This document shows, piece after piece, positions 44,480 to 56,380 of a stretch of 64,000 bases of DNA. How positions within the stretch are numbered: position 1 is the first letter of the stretch; every line of letters starts with the position of its first letter. The notes below the pieces were generated by a model. It searched no databases. It was not told the DNA's origin and saw only the letters and a list, made by a program, of their open reading frames with translations. The DNA is from Anas platyrhynchos (lineage: Eukaryota; Chordata; Aves; Anseriformes; Anatidae), in NCBI RefSeq assembly GCF_047663525.1, contig NC_092617.1:3538501-3602500 (forward strand), written 5' to 3'. Both the position numbers and the translations under genes were made by a program.

Positions 44480-45378
44480 GCAGATACCCACCTCACAGAT
44501 CTTAAGCAAGTTCTTTCCGAACATTCATCATCCCCTGGTCAATCCTCAGGTTCCTTAGCGGTGGTGTGGGAAGGATGAGAGAGGTGCTAGGGGAGGTGCT
44601 GACATTGTCATAAGACCTATTTCAAATACCTTGGAAAGGACAGATGGAGCAAAGACTTTCCTCGGGATTTGGAAAAGGCAGATGTCAAACCCATCTTCTA
44701 GTAGAGGGGCAAGCAGAAGGATGATGAAGCCTAACCAAGGAGAAAAGTGCAAGCCTTAGCCTTAGGCCCCAAACCAGAACTAAACTGAAGTCCTCAAAGC
44801 TTGTCCTTATTCTAAACCCTGAGCAGGATCCTTAGGCACAACATCAAACAATTCCTTGAAGCCCTTGCCATTCCTTTAACCCTGGAATGTGACCACTAAT
44901 TCCTAAACATTAACCTGAACACCTTACCCCCAAAGCCCTCCACCATGCACACAGCACATCTCAGCTTCAAGCCCACTCCTACCCCTACCTTGTGTGGTTT
45001 TTATGCTTGGTGTAGGGCAGGGACTGTGAGGTCCTGAAGCAGTCATATGGCATTGGAAGAGGCATGTGAGATGACAGCTATGTGATCAGATCAGAAGCCA
45101 CAAGGAGGAGCTGGGTGGGAATGCTGGGATGGGATCAGGTGTGCCTCAGGATCTGTTGGGCATGCAGGAGGCATGTAGATGTGAAGGAGGCTGGGAGGCC
45201 ACTTCTGTCTCTGGAGCTGATGGATCTCCAGGAGGAATGTGGCACAGATAGGGACCGTAAAGGCCAGAAGCATGCACATGGCATTGAAGATGATGGTGAG
45301 GCACCTTCTGTTCTGGTCAGGTGAGAGACCACAAGAAGGCTGATGGGATGGGAGTCATGCTTGAGGTATAGTTTGTGA
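44480..45378. other. Unassigned interval
   Basis: No gene is recognised. 44.99-45.3 kb has weak duplicon A-like words (gcagggactgtgaggtc, aggaggaatgtg). Confidence 0.4.
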
Positions 45379-45710
45379 GACCATAGAATCAGAGAATGGC
45401 TCCTGATCAAGGACTTTAAAGATCACCTATTGCTAACCCCCTGGCCATAATCATGGATGTCCCCTATGAGATCAGGTTGCCCAGGGCCCTTAGCACAGGA
45501 ATCCCTTCCTCTGTTGCATCAACTACACCTCTCAGCTCGGTGTCATCTGCACTCTTGCTGAGGGTGTACTCGACCCCACTGTCTATGTCACTAATAAACA
45601 TATTAAACCATACGTGTCCGAGGACAGACCCCTGAAGTATAACACTTGGCACCAACCTCCATTTGGACATAGAGCCATTTAGCACCACTCTCTGTGGGTG
45701 AACCTTGAGA
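45378..45710 (-). mobile_element. CR1 LINE fragment with internal deletion
   Basis: It begins ccatagaatcagagaatggc (tail), then jumps to the 'LSKSADDTELRGVVDATEEG' region, a decayed FADDTKL box on the minus strand. Confidence 0.8.
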
Positions 45711-45779
45711 AATTGCCAGATTTTGACTTAAGAAAACTCTTGACTTTCACATGGAGAAGAGCCCAGACCTGTACCAGAG

Positions 45780-47097
45780 GGAGAGAAACCCCACACATCA
45801 GGGCAGCCTGGGACACTGCTGAGTGAGCAGTGCCCAGGAGGAGGAGGGCCTGGGAACCACGAGGGATGTCATATGCGCTGCGGTGCCTGCTCACCAGGAA
45901 CCAGGCCAGCTTCCTACAGAGCTGCCTTACGAGGAGCATGGCCACCAAGAAGATCTGAGTTCCCAGACTCAGCTCAGACTTGGTGTGACACCACACGGAC
46001 AAGGGTCTGCAGCCAGCAGTGAACGATGTGCAGGTATGGGAGTCCTTTTAAGAGCCAGGTTTAGACAGGATAGAGGGCTGTGGAAAGGCTGAAAGTCCCA
46101 ACAGGACCCAGGTCTTTGTGTCCATGGCTATGGCTGTTGTCTCTGCCACTGAGGCCTGTGAGGAGACAGCTGATCGTTAAAGCACCAGGGCCTCATTGCC
46201 TCCTCGCCCCCACCCATGAACCAGGCAGGGGTCGTACCATTCTCCTGCACTTGGCCATGCACATCCCCATCTCCTACTGCCCCACAAAGAGCCCTGAGCA
46301 ACCTGTCAAGGGAAGGGATCTCCCTCGCTATGGGCCAAGGGACAAGGCCTGACCCTTGTGCTTGGTGACACACATCCAGTTTTCCTACTCATCACTGTCA
46401 CCTTCACATTGCCTTTGTCTCCTTGTCCTCACTGCCTCCAGGGTTCTACTCTAATGAGCTCCAAGGGAGGCTGTGTCAGTGCTGGCCCTCAGGGGGACAC
46501 TGCAGGAAACTTGCCTCTGACTTGCACTTCTGGAGAGATGTCTTCAATTGTCTCTGAGGGCCTGAGGTTCATAGGCTCATCAGCCAAGCCCCCAGAGGGG
46601 TGATTGCAGTGTCTTGGGCTGGTGCTGTGCTGCTGAGCTGGGCCGGGCTCATGGGACAGAGAGAGCTTGTGGCAAGAGGGCCCTGGTGCAGAGAGCCAGC
46701 TGTGCCCAGGAGCAGCTCCTCTGCACAGCACAGCAGGCAAGAGACACAGAGGCACAGACACAGAGAGAAGAAAAGGAGAGAGTGCCTGAAGGCAGTTGGG
46801 AGTGGGAGGATGCTGAGAGCTGCCTGCAGGAGAAACCTGCACAGCCCTTGACAAGGTAAGGGTCTGGCTGCAGGGCCATGCAGCTGCAGGTCCTGGAAGG
46901 GTCTCCTGCTGGGTCTTGTTTCTGGGGGGGAAGTGGGCAATGCAGTAGGCTTTGACAGTCTTTGAGGTTCTGCTGCAAAAAGAGGGGCTTGGGCTGGGGG
47001 TGCTCTTAGGCTTGTAATAGGTTTAAGTTTAAGTAGTCTTATCTAACTTTGCTTTGCCTTCTCCTCTTCAAAAGACAGCCATTTTCTAGGTCAGAGA
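45780..47097 (+). repeat. Upstream part of OR segmental duplication, copy 2
   Basis: It aligns with 5290-6668, including the non-coding exon with donor ttgacaag|gtaaggg at 46855 and an acceptor at about 47075 (cttcaaaag). Confidence 0.8.
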
Positions 47098-48036
47098 ATG
47101 ATGAACAGCAGCTCCGTGAGTGAGTTCCTCCTGCTGGCATTCGCAGACACGCGTGAGCTGCAGCTCCTGCACTTCGCGCTCTTCCTGGGCATCTACCTGG
47201 CTGCCCTCCTGGGCAACGGCCTCATCCTCAGCACCGTAGCCTGCCACCACCGCCTCCACACCCCCATGTACTTCTTCCTCCTCAACCTCGCCCTCCTCGA
47301 CCTGGGCTGCATCTCTACCACTCTGCCCAAAGCCATGGCTAATGCCCTCTGGGACACCAGGGCCATCTCCTATCAAGGATGTGCTGCTCAACTCTTCTTT
47401 TTTCTCTTCTTCTTTGGTTCAGAGTTTTTTCTTCTCACCGTCATGGCCTACGACCGCTACGTTGCCATCTGCAAGCCCCTGCACTATGGGAGCCTCCTGG
47501 ACAGCAGAGCTTGTGCCCAGATGGCAGCAGCTGCCTGGGGCAGTGGCTTTCTCAATGCTGTCCTGCACACGGCCAACACATTTTCCCTGCCCCTCTGCCA
47601 TGGCAATGCTGTGGACCAGTTCTTCTGTGAAATCCCTCAGATCCTCAAGCTCTCCTGCTCAGATGCCTACCTCAGGGAAGCTAGGGTACTTTTCTTTACT
47701 CTTTGTTCAGTCTTTGGTTGCTTCATTTTCATTGTGTTGTCCTATGTGCAGATCTTCAGGGCAGTGCTGAGGATGCCCTCTGAGCAGGGCAAGCACAAAG
47801 CCTTTTCCACGTGCCTCCCTCACCTGGCAGTGGTTTCCCTGTTTGTCAGCACTGCCATGTTTGCCTACCTGAAGCCCCCCTCCATCTCTTCCACATCCCT
47901 GGACCTGATAATGGCAGTTTTGTACTCGGTGGTGCCTCCAGCAGTGAACCCCCTCATCTATAGCATGAGGAACCAGGAGCTCAAGGATACAGTGAAGAAA
48001 ATCTTTGGATACACCGTTACAGTAATATTCCAATAG
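47098..48036 (+). CDS. Olfactory receptor, OR14-like, intact
   Basis: 312 residues; seven-helix odorant receptor. MMNSSSVSEF start with a glycosylation site (NSS), GN at 39-40, LHTPMYFFL at 53-61, MAYDRYVAIC at 116-125, FCEIPQILKLSCSDAY in loop 2, KAFSTCLPHL entering TM6 and NPLIYSMRNQEL in TM7. It is the duplicate of the 6669 gene. Differences concentrate in TM3 (an FFFLFFFGSEF run at about 100-111 in place of LFVFLIVSEF), TM5 and the C-terminus, and TM3 and TM5 are odorant-contacting regions. Two start ATGs are adjacent. No damage; probably functional. Confidence 0.95.
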   Translation: MMNSSSVSEFLLLAFADTRELQLLHFALFLGIYLAALLGNGLILSTVACHHRLHTPMYFFLLNLALLDLGCISTTLPKAMANALWDTRAISYQGCAAQLFFFLFFFGSEFFLLTVMAYDRYVAICKPLHYGSLLDSRACAQMAAAAWGSGFLNAVLHTANTFSLPLCHGNAVDQFFCEIPQILKLSCSDAYLREARVLFFTLCSVFGCFIFIVLSYVQIFRAVLRMPSEQGKHKAFSTCLPHLAVVSLFVSTAMFAYLKPPSISSTSLDLIMAVLYSVVPPAVNPLIYSMRNQELKDTVKKIFGYTVTVIFQ

Positions 48037-48309
48037 ACATAACTGTACTTTTAGTTTAAAATGTGTTTATGACAATTTCATAAATTTTTTGTATTTCTAT
48101 TTCTTAATAACAGTGCTTCTGATTAGTTTTTTTTTCCCAGACTCCTACCTTTTAATTTAATTTTTTTATTTATATATATATATTATGTTATTTTCTCATG
48201 TACATATTGAACCAGGCTTCCTGTTTAGATAAAGACAATAAAGAAACAGAAATTTTGTTGAGTCCATGACTGGACAAAAGAAACAGAAAAGAAAGAAGAA
48301 ACAGAAATT

Positions 48310-48680
48310 CTGCTGACTGTGGGATCCCCTCTGCCTCCAGACCCAGGAGGACCCATACAGAAAGAAGGCCCCCAGATGGGTTGTCCTGTCCCTTCTGCTT
48401 GAGTCCATGACTGCACAGCAGCAGCAGGCACAAGGCTTGGCTGTGTCTAGCCAAGAAGCTGAAAGGCCAGCAGCAGGCCCATGGCTTGGAAGATGCTGCT
48501 GAGGTGACTTGTGTCTGGTTGGCTGAGAGGCCGCAAGGAGCCTGCTGGGTTGGGATGCCTCCTTCAGGAGTGGTTTCCACCCTGATGGAGCTTTCTTTGG
48601 TAGTAGGAAAGAGCAGGAGAGAAAAAACTGCCACAAAGCACACCTTGGAAGTTATGCACTGGTCATGAGGAGGAAGAAAT
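48310..48680 (+). repeat. Low-copy duplicon A, copy 3
   Basis: Same orientation as 4255-4830 (ggatcccctctgcctccaga, gctgaggtgacttgtgt, tgggttgggatgcct). 48037-48310 is AT-rich 3' flank of the receptor. Confidence 0.7.
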
Positions 48681-48699
48681 GTCCCTCAAAGTATATTGC

Positions 48700-49480
48700 T
48701 GTGGTGCCAGAGGTCAACCAAAGAGTGTCTGTGATCAGATCGTAGCTTTCTGTTTCAAGGAACAGCTAATGATGGTTTGTGAGACATGGGTGAAATGATG
48801 GAAATGCTGGGATGAGAACAAGGTGGTGAACAGAGGTGGGCATCTGCAGACTTCAATAGGGCAAAGGTGGAATAGCACAGGAATGCCTGCAGAGGATAAG
48901 GCAGAGGGTGCTGGTAAAAAGGGAAGGCCCCAACAGCCCTGAGCTATTTGTCCCTTTGTCTAGAGCTGATGAGGAGATGAGAAGTAGTCATTGCACTGGA
49001 GCCTCATTGCCTCCTTGCAACCCTGTGCAAATGGAGGTGTCATACCATTGTTCTTCCCAAGGCATCACACTGCCCACTGCATCCCACAGACCCCCAGGAA
49101 GAGCCCTGATGTGGACAGGGGGCTGCAGGATCTCCCCTCCCAGTTCCAGGGATCAGCCCTTGGATCTTCTGATTCATCAAAGGAAACCAAGACTTTTCTC
49201 AACACAGCGCCTTTGCCTGTCTGTAATCATGGCCTCCAATTATCTGCCCTAACAAGGCCCTGGGGAGGCTTTGTTAGTAACAGCCTTCAGTGGGGCCCAT
49301 TAATACTCCAAGTCACTTTGACTTTTCCTTCTGACTTTACATTCTTAAGCAATTGCATCGCTCTCCTCTCTGAGGAGTTCCATGGTGTATTTTGGTGCAC
49401 AGTCTATGAAGCTCAGCTTCATTGACTGTGCGCGTAAATACACCATGGAATTCATTAAATTGAAGAAACTCCTAAGATCT
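48700..49480. repeat. OR-cluster duplicon C, copy 3
   Basis: It matches the 2.2-3.6 and 13.3-13.9 kb copies (ccaagacttttctcaacacag, gtctgtaatcatggcctcc). Confidence 0.6.
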
Positions 49481-49807
49481 CTTCAATACTTCTCTTCATG
49501 ACCTCAAGACTTGTACAGCTAATTACAGAGCTTTTGTGATATTCTTAAGGAAGAAGATTTCAAAAAGCACCTAATACGTATGTCTTTTCTTGTTTTAAAG
49601 GCTAGATTTTGCTGCATTTCAGTTTCCAGCATCATTCTTCTATTGCTATTGATCCAAGGAATCTTCTTTGGAGACTTCAATAGGGAGCAGAGAAAAGCAG
49701 AGTCTGGAGGTCTGAAACCTCTACTGCCAGCAGTGGTCTTTGTCCCTGTAACTGCAGCCCAGCCCAGCTCATGAAAACTTTTTAAAGACAAGTCAGGCAT
49801 TCCTTGG

Positions 49808-49976
49808 GTAAAATAATGAAGCAAATAATAAAATAAAATAAATAACATAAAATAACATAAAATAACATAACATAACATAACATAATAAAATAAAATAAAA
49901 TAAAATAAAATAAAATAAAATAAAATAAAATAAAATAAAATAAAATAAAATAAAATAAAATAAAATAAAATAAGTT
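49808..49976. repeat. (AAAAT)n microsatellite
   Basis: About 160 bases of AAAAT/AAACAT units; the pure pentanucleotide part starts near 49885. Confidence 0.97.
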
Positions 49977-50329
49977 GAAATGACAATCAGAACTTGAGAA
50001 ATTCCGGTTAAATCTTATTAGACAACTGGACATGGTTCTATTGTGTCTTCTGTCAAAAACTCAGGATGAAGAGTAAAAAAATATATCTTCAAGTGGCTGT
50101 ACCTGTACCCATGATCTTGGACTCTTTGGGGAAATTGTCCTCTTCCAGCCACGGAAACCTTAATTGAGTAATTTGAAAAGACCTGCCCAGTCAATAGAGT
50201 AGGGCAAAGTCCTTCTTCCTGTGCTATAGATGCAGAAGGCAAAAAGAATTGCATTGTGCCTGACACTACTCTGGGACGTGTCACCCAGGTCAGGCAACTT
50301 TACCTTAGTGCTGACAAGTCCACCACTAA

Positions 50330-50830
50330 GCCACGCTACCAAGCTCTCCAGTCAATGACCCAGCTCATGGATGGCACTCAGGGAGTCTCAGTTAACACCA
50401 TGCTGCCTCAGGTTCTCCACCATGTTAGCCATTGGCACCTGCTGTTCTTCAACCCTCAGCAAACCCACAACAGAAGGGTTCTGTGGAAGGCCAAGCAATG
50501 TAGACAACAGTTTCATGTCCTTTGTCTCCAAGACAGCTCTGCCAAAGCTCCACCAGTGGTGCCCTCTTGGAACTTTGAAGTACCCTCTTCTGAGACAGTC
50601 TATGCCGAGGATGCACATAGCCTCCGGACCAGTCCCAATGGGGTGCTTTGGCATTCCTTCCGATTTAGACTCACTTCTGCCTCCAGTACAGTTATCTCTT
50701 GGGATTCCCCTGTCATTCCAGAAATACAGGTGGGTTCTACCTCTTTCTAGCTTGATGGCATTAGGGTACACTGTGCACCGGTGTCCAGTTGAGCCTGATA
50801 CATTTCTGGGTGTGATGTGTCAGGCCATTA
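50330..50830 (-). pseudogene. ERVL-type protease fragment
   Basis: The minus translation has MCILGIDCLRRGYFK and the segment up to VGLLRVEEQQVP. The latter matches 35600-35745 of the ERVL element in the stack, so this is the pro/RT junction of another, more decayed copy. Confidence 0.7.
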
Positions 50831-50984
50831 AATATACCCAGTCCAGTAAATCCCATTGTCCCTTTCCTCCCTGCCTCCCCCTGGCTGGAAGGAAGACCCC
50901 TCTACTCCTGCTCGTCATATTTATTTCTGTGTCTGGTAGACAGCCCACTGAAAACACATCCCACCATGGCACTGTCATTTCATG

Positions 50985-52200
50985 GTGCAGTGCAGAGGCT
51001 GTTGATAGCAAAGGGATGCATTTGAGTGTGGAAGGTGGGGCCCAGCAGAGACGAGGAATCAAGGCAGTGGGGTGGGTGAGGCCAGGAGAAGCAGCCCAAG
51101 GGGTGGTGCTGCTGGTGAGGACACATTTGTGCCAGCAGCTGGAGTGGCCAGCAGCTGTGTGGAGGCAAGGGGAGGCCAGGAAGCGCATGCCAAGAGCGCT
51201 CCTGCCAGCAGAGCCAAGGCCGGGGCAGAGGCCAAGGGGAAAGGCAGGTCCAGGGCAGGGGGCTGAAAGGGCCATGCTGAGCTCCATGCCCCTGTAGCAG
51301 CCGCCCTGGCCCTCGGCCTCCTCTCCCCTGCCCCTGCAGCTCTGGGCTCCCTTGGCGCAGCCCTGGCTCTGCAGCACCAAGCCCTGCTGGGAGCCCTCCC
51401 CTGCATGCTGCCACTGCTCCCTGACGCTGCTGTTGCCCTCTGCCGGGCACTGCCCAGCCCAGCCCATCCCAGCCCAGCCCAGCAGCCCAGTCTGGGCTGG
51501 CCCCAGGGCAGTGCCCACTGCAGGCTGCTGCAGGGCTCTGGGCACAGCCACCACAGACCCAGCCCCTCACAAGGCACCGCAGCTGCTGGGACAAAGGTGG
51601 CTCTGGGCCTCCCCAGCAGCCCCCACACTGGGGCCAGCCACGGCTTGGGAAATGGAGGTCCGTGAAGCTGCAGGAGCCCTGCTCTCTTGCCTGGGAAATC
51701 CCCAGCACAGAGTGCCTGTGCCCCGCAGGGCCAACCCCGCTCCCCAGGCCAGCACAAGAGGCCTGGCCCAGCCACAGAGCGGCTCCAGAGTCCTCTCCAC
51801 GATGCCATTTGCCATCAGACCCAGCAACTGCAGGAAATGCCCAGGCCAGTCAAGCCCAGTTATTATTGTTTGCTGGGCCATGTGTTTCCAAGAAGTCAGA
51901 TCCCAGTCCAGCCCTTTGTCCTCCTGTGATCACTATGGGACTCTGATCCATCCTGAAGCCCAGAAAAACAAGAGGGCTGTCCAGGGAGAATCTCCTTGGG
52001 TGTATTTCTGACACCAGCTTTAGAAGAGGCGTACAGAGATGTGGCGGGGATGCCACTGTAGGTACATCAGGAAAGTCATGAAGGTGCTGTGGTGTAAATG
52101 CCTGAAGTAACTAGGAAAATAAAACTAACATTCACACTTTTAAGGAAAAGGTTGAAGAGGCTTTCAGGGTAGGGCATAACTGCATTACCTGAGCATTCCC
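50985..52200. other. GC-rich non-coding interval with duplicon D copy 2
   Basis: 50985-51170 is the inverted relative of 23830-24050. 51.2-51.9 kb is GC-rich, with long overlapping frames on both strands that carry no domain. Such frames arise from composition, so no gene is called. Confidence 0.45.
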
Positions 52201-52229
52201 TAGGCTCCCAACCTTAGATGCTATCGCGC

Positions 52230-53170
52230 TGGGGAAACTTGGTGTGCTAGCCCTAAGGAACAGTACGGAGCGTGGAGTGGAGTGGAGACACCACGGCTAG
52301 GCTCTGTAATCAGGTGGGACCTCGATTGTTCTTGTGCACAAAGCTGCACTTTTTGCCACCCTAAGCCAAAGACCTGTCATGTTTTGACAAATGCTGTACC
52401 CTAGTGTTCTTTTTGCTCATTATAATATCATTATAATACCAAAACACACCTCCATCCCAAAAGCTACCCGCCTCCAAGGTGCGACCACCTCTCACTGAGC
52501 ATGCGCTCTGAATTTCTCGGAGCCTATTACTTTAAACGGAGACGGGAAAACTTTACACCAATCATAACTAAGATATGCTTGACTAGAGCCACTCAAGCTC
52601 CACCTAAAAGATAGAAAATAATATAAATTGGCCCAAGAGAGAGGGGATGTTAGGGAAGATACCACCGTCAGGGGAGATACCATCCCGAGGGCATACAACA
52701 TCCTTAGGACCTCCTGACTCCTGGGATCAGTCGATGGGCTGAGCCTCTCTTCCCCCCCCATTGGGACGCCTTTGGGTGAGATCTGAATATTTGCTTATAA
52801 ATCTCTATAGAGTCTTTAATTATTTAACACGTTTATTTCTAGGCTGCGCACCTGTAACACCTGTAACACCTATAACACCTATAACATCTACAACACCTAT
52901 AACATCTGTAACACTTATAACATCTATAACATTTAACATCTGTAACATCTATAATATCTATAACATCTGTAACACCTGTAACACCTATAACACCCGTGTA
53001 TTTCATGCATACTAGCTTGCTTTTGCAGACAGTCACTATCGCCGGCAATCCAAAAGAACCTGATTATCTGTTGCTGTAATAAACCATACTTGATTGCATT
53101 GTGATAGCTTTCATTAATGCGACTTGGGTGAGGGTGATTATCCGTGATAATTCAGTGTTCTGAATCTAAC
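52230..53170 (+). mobile_element. Possible solo LTR with expanded internal repeats
   Basis: It has promoter-to-terminator spacing: TATAAA at 52622-52627, transcribed repeats, then AATAAA at 53078-53083 and an attgcattgtgatagctttc tail. No viral gene is attached. Both ends and any target duplication are uncertain. Confidence 0.45.
52848..52995. repeat. 9-bp tandem repeat (TAACACCTR / TAACATCTR)
   Basis: About 15 units of a nonanucleotide with two variants, inside the LTR-like segment. Confidence 0.95.
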
Positions 53171-53345
53171 CAGACCCCCAGACGGTTAATGCATTGTTGG
53201 TGAATGTCTGAACGGACCCCCAGGTGGTTAATACGTTTTTGGTGAATGTCTGAGTGGACCCCCAGGCGGTTATTACGTTTTTGGTGAATGTCCGAACGGA
53301 CCCCCAGTTTTGGTGAATGTCCGACTGGTTCAATACTCTGAATCC
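53155..53345. repeat. Tandem repeat of about 50 bp
   Basis: Units of the form tttggtgaatgtctgaacgg + acccccaggtggttaatacg, four or so copies, the last shortened. Confidence 0.85.
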
Positions 53346-53380
53346 AAACGGGCCCGTGACGGTTAATCAGCTAAACCCCT

Positions 53381-53870
53381 TTAACGCGACAGCACATCTC
53401 GTAGCTCACGCTCGTATAGGTTTTGGGTAGTTACTGTTGATTTTTCGGCATCCTCATCTTCCTCCTCCTGAATCCTTGATGGCCCAGAATCATTGTAGTC
53501 TCTATACCTAGATTTGGCAGAAGACTTTCTGCGTTCTAAACGACCTGAATCTCTATACCATTTTTTCACCTTCTCTACAGGGTCAACTTGCACTGCTACT
53601 TCTCGTTTCTCTGACCCAGCCACAGGAGCTGGAGCAGCTGCAGGAACCAGAGTTGGAGCAGCTGCAGGAACTGGAACTGGAGCAGCTGCAGGAACTGGAG
53701 CTGGAGCAGCTACAGGAACTGGAACTGGAGTGGCTGCAGAAGCTTGAACTGGAGCGGCTGCAGGGTCCACCATAGGGGTTGGAGTGGCCGTTGGATCTGT
53801 CACAGGAGCTGGAGTGGCCGCAGGGTCTGTCGCTAAGTTGATAGTAGTATCAATTTCAGCTCAATATGCA
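53381..53870 (-). CDS. C-terminal exon of an unrecognised gene (Ala-Pro repeats, acidic tail)
   Basis: Open on the minus strand through 53803-53381 and upstream to about 53865. The N-terminal half is Ala/Pro/Val/Thr repeats (PVPAAAPVP). A charged, non-repetitive tail follows, with EKVKKWYRDSGRLERRK, an SRIQEEEDEDAEKS acidic cluster and STVTTQNLYERELRDVLSR, then stop. The tail looks like real protein because it is complex and soluble in composition. I do not recognise the family. It follows 53925-54590 on the same strand at 55 bases, with a stop between, so splicing would be needed to join them. Confidence 0.45.
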
Positions 53871-53924
53871 TGAGCCAGGCCCCAGCACACTACAGTGATT
53901 TATGTCACTTTGGAACTGCCAGAG

Positions 53925-54590
53925 TCATGACACCTTTTTTTCAAGCATTCTACCAGTTTTTTTAGGATTTTGCAGTTGTTCAGGGGAGAATTTGCAAAAC
54001 ACTGGAGGTGCCAACTGCTCTGGATGCCTGCCCATATCCTCCCATACTCCCTGCCACCCACAACTATACTGCCTCCAGGCAGATCTCTGGATAAGATTCC
54101 GAAGTAGTTGTTTAACTTTAAGCAAAACCTGAAGCACATTCAGGAGGCAGAACAACAAGACTATGCTGGTCTGAGTATTCCAAGGATATTCAACATCTTG
54201 GAGAGCTATTGTAATAAGCTCGGAGGATAAGAGGGTGGTGAAGGAAAAAGGGAGAGTGATCGAGAAAGAAAAAAAATCTTCCCCTTTCTCCTCCACAGAT
54301 TGACTCCATGATGAAAAAAGGCAACAGGTATAATTGCTAATAGTTTCCAAAATACAGTTTCCAAAGTATTGAGTCGACGATGTTACTGAGTACAAATACC
54401 AAGTTAGAGTCATGACCAGATATTTCATCATCTCATAAGCCATTGCTACAACACACAGTACCATAAAGATCTGAAACCAGGGCCTGGAGAGGATAAACAA
54501 CATGACAGAGAGCACATATGGAAAATAATGTGCTGTAATACTCAGTTTGGAAAACAGGCGCAGCAGAGTTGAGATTAAAGCAATTAGCAT
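53925..54590 (-). CDS. Membrane-spanning exon of an unrecognised gene
   Basis: 221 codons on the minus strand. Hydrophobic stretches at about 24-45 (YFPYVLSVMLFIL), 40-70 (FQIFMVLCVVAMAYEMM, YLVMTLTWYLY) and 145-160 (IVLLFCLLNVLQVLL) indicate a multi-pass membrane protein. A basic region (KQLLRNLIQRSAWRQ) and a polar C-terminus follow. The decayed copy at 10350-10577 keeps the ITIALQ, EYPW and LLN.LQVL words, so the protein sequence has been under some constraint. Start and splice sites are uncertain; a poly-A/T tract lies just upstream. No family assigned. Confidence 0.5.
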   Translation of the reverse strand: MLIALISTLLRLFSKLSITAHYFPYVLSVMLFILSRPWFQIFMVLCVVAMAYEMMKYLVMTLTWYLYSVTSSTQYFGNCILETISNYTCCLFSSWSQSVEEKGEDFFSFSITLPFSFTTLLSSELITIALQDVEYPWNTQTSIVLLFCLLNVLQVLLKVKQLLRNLIQRSAWRQYSCGWQGVWEDMGRHPEQLAPPVFCKFSPEQLQNPKKTGRMLEKKVS

Positions 54591-54879
54591 TATGACAAGT
54601 AACTATTAAGCAGGTCTAATACTTATTACAATTTTAGTTTAAAAAAAAAAAAAAAAAAAACTTTTTAGCCCCACCTAAGCAGAGCTTCAAAGGTCAAAAC
54701 CTAGACCAATACCTATAGGAGAATGATGCTGTAAACTGAAACACAACAAAATTCAGCCTTTAAAATGAAGAAAGATTTTTATTAGATGCTCTTTGAAATC
54801 TTCCCCCTTAACTACAACATGAAAGCTCTCCAATGAGCTGATCAAGTCTTGAATACTTGAAGAAAATGTTGGAAGAGAC

Positions 54880-55590
54880 ATGGCTCCTTAGGAGTTTCTG
54901 TGTTTTAATGAGTTCCATGGTGTATTTTGGTGCTGAGTCAATGAAACTTGGGTACTGAGCGGAGAATGATGCAACTGTGTGAAAAAGCAAACTCAGAAGG
55001 AAAAGCTGAAGTGACTTGGAGTCTTAATGGTCCCACTGAGGGCTGTTACTAACAAAGCCTCCCCAGGGACTTGTTAGGGCAGATAATTGGAGGCCATGGT
55101 TACAGACAGGCAAAGCACTGTGCTGAGAAAAGGCTTGCTTGGTTTAGGTGAAGCAAAAGGGCCAAGGCCTGACCCCAGTCACTGCGAGGAGAGATCCTGC
55201 ACCCCCCTGTCTGGTTCAGGACTTTTCTTGGGGGTCTGAGGAATGTGGTGGTCAGTGTGATGCCATGAGAAGAACACTAGTATGACACCACCCTGCCTCT
55301 GCACAGGGTTGCAAGGAAGCAAGGAGGCTGCACTGCAATAACTATATGTCATCTTCTCATAAGCTCTAGCCAAAGCGTCAGGACTGTTGGGGCCTACCTT
55401 TTTTACCAGCAACCTCTGTCTTTTCCTCTGCATGCTTTCCTATGCTGTCCCACGCTTTTTCCTATTTCCTAGAAGTGTGCAGACAGCCATCTCTGTTCAC
55501 CACCTTGCTCTCATCCCAGCATTTCCATCATTTCACCAGTGTCTCATCAGCCCTCACCAGCTGTTCCTTGAAACACAAAGCTAGGGTCTG
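54880..55590. repeat. OR-cluster duplicon C, inverted copy
   Basis: It is the reverse complement of 48720-49480 (ctgagaaaaggcttgcttgg, cttctcataagctcta, ctgttccttgaaacacaaag). Confidence 0.6.
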
Positions 55591-55609
55591 ATCATAGATA
55601 CTCACCAGC

Positions 55610-56380
55610 ATCTCCCAAGCCAGGGGGCTGCTGCTGGCCTTGCAGCTTCTTGGCTAGACACAGCAAAGCCTTGTGCCTGCTGCTGCCCAGTCAAGGACTC
55701 AAGCAGAAGGGACAGGACAACCCATCTGGGGGCCTTCTTTCTGTCTGGGTCGTCCTGGGTGTGTAGGCAGAGGGGATCCCCCAGTCAGCATGCCAAGCAG
55801 GTGCCTTCTGCTGGCCTAGCAGGGCCACTGCCAGATGTCAGCCCAAAAGTGCAGCTCCCAGGGAGAAGCCAAGGGTGACCTGCCAGCTACAGACAGAAGT
55901 GACCTCACAGTCCCTTTGCGTGACACGTTCCTGCTGCTGCTCACATCCATGTTTGAATGCCATGTGACTTCAGAGAAGTGTCACAATTCCTGTCTTGCCC
56001 AAAGGGGCGAAACGACCAAAGTTAAGGGTTCGGAGAAGGTCTGAAGGTGAGGAGGTTAATGCAGAGGAATGAGGGCTTTGTCTGGTTTATGTTTACTTTT
56101 GGGATTACGGACTAGGATTCACCTTTCTGAGTGATTAACAGAGAGTAATCCATTGTTTTGTGGGCAGGTTTGATGTTCTGCTTGGGGTGTCAGGTCTGTG
56201 GTTAGGGGATGGGTAGGTTTTGTGTTTCAAGGTTTTGTTTAGGTCTGTCTAGAAATCTAGGGTTAAATAGAGCAATTACAAGCTTGTGTTAAGGGCAGGG
56301 GTCAAGGTAAGCCACAGAGTAAAGGTAAGGGCAAGAGGCTATGGGCTGAGTTTTGGCTTCAGTGCATACTTTGAAGTCAG
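55610..56380 (-). repeat. Low-copy duplicon A, copy 4 (inverted), extended
   Basis: It matches 11845-12480 in the same orientation throughout. Confidence 0.7.

Noticed and set aside
49782-50033. Tyr/Phe/Leu-rich frames
   Set aside because: Translation of the AAAAT microsatellite.
50820-51808. Three overlapping minus-strand frames of about 245 codons
   Set aside because: GC-driven, mutually overlapping, no motif, and part of the region is duplicon D.
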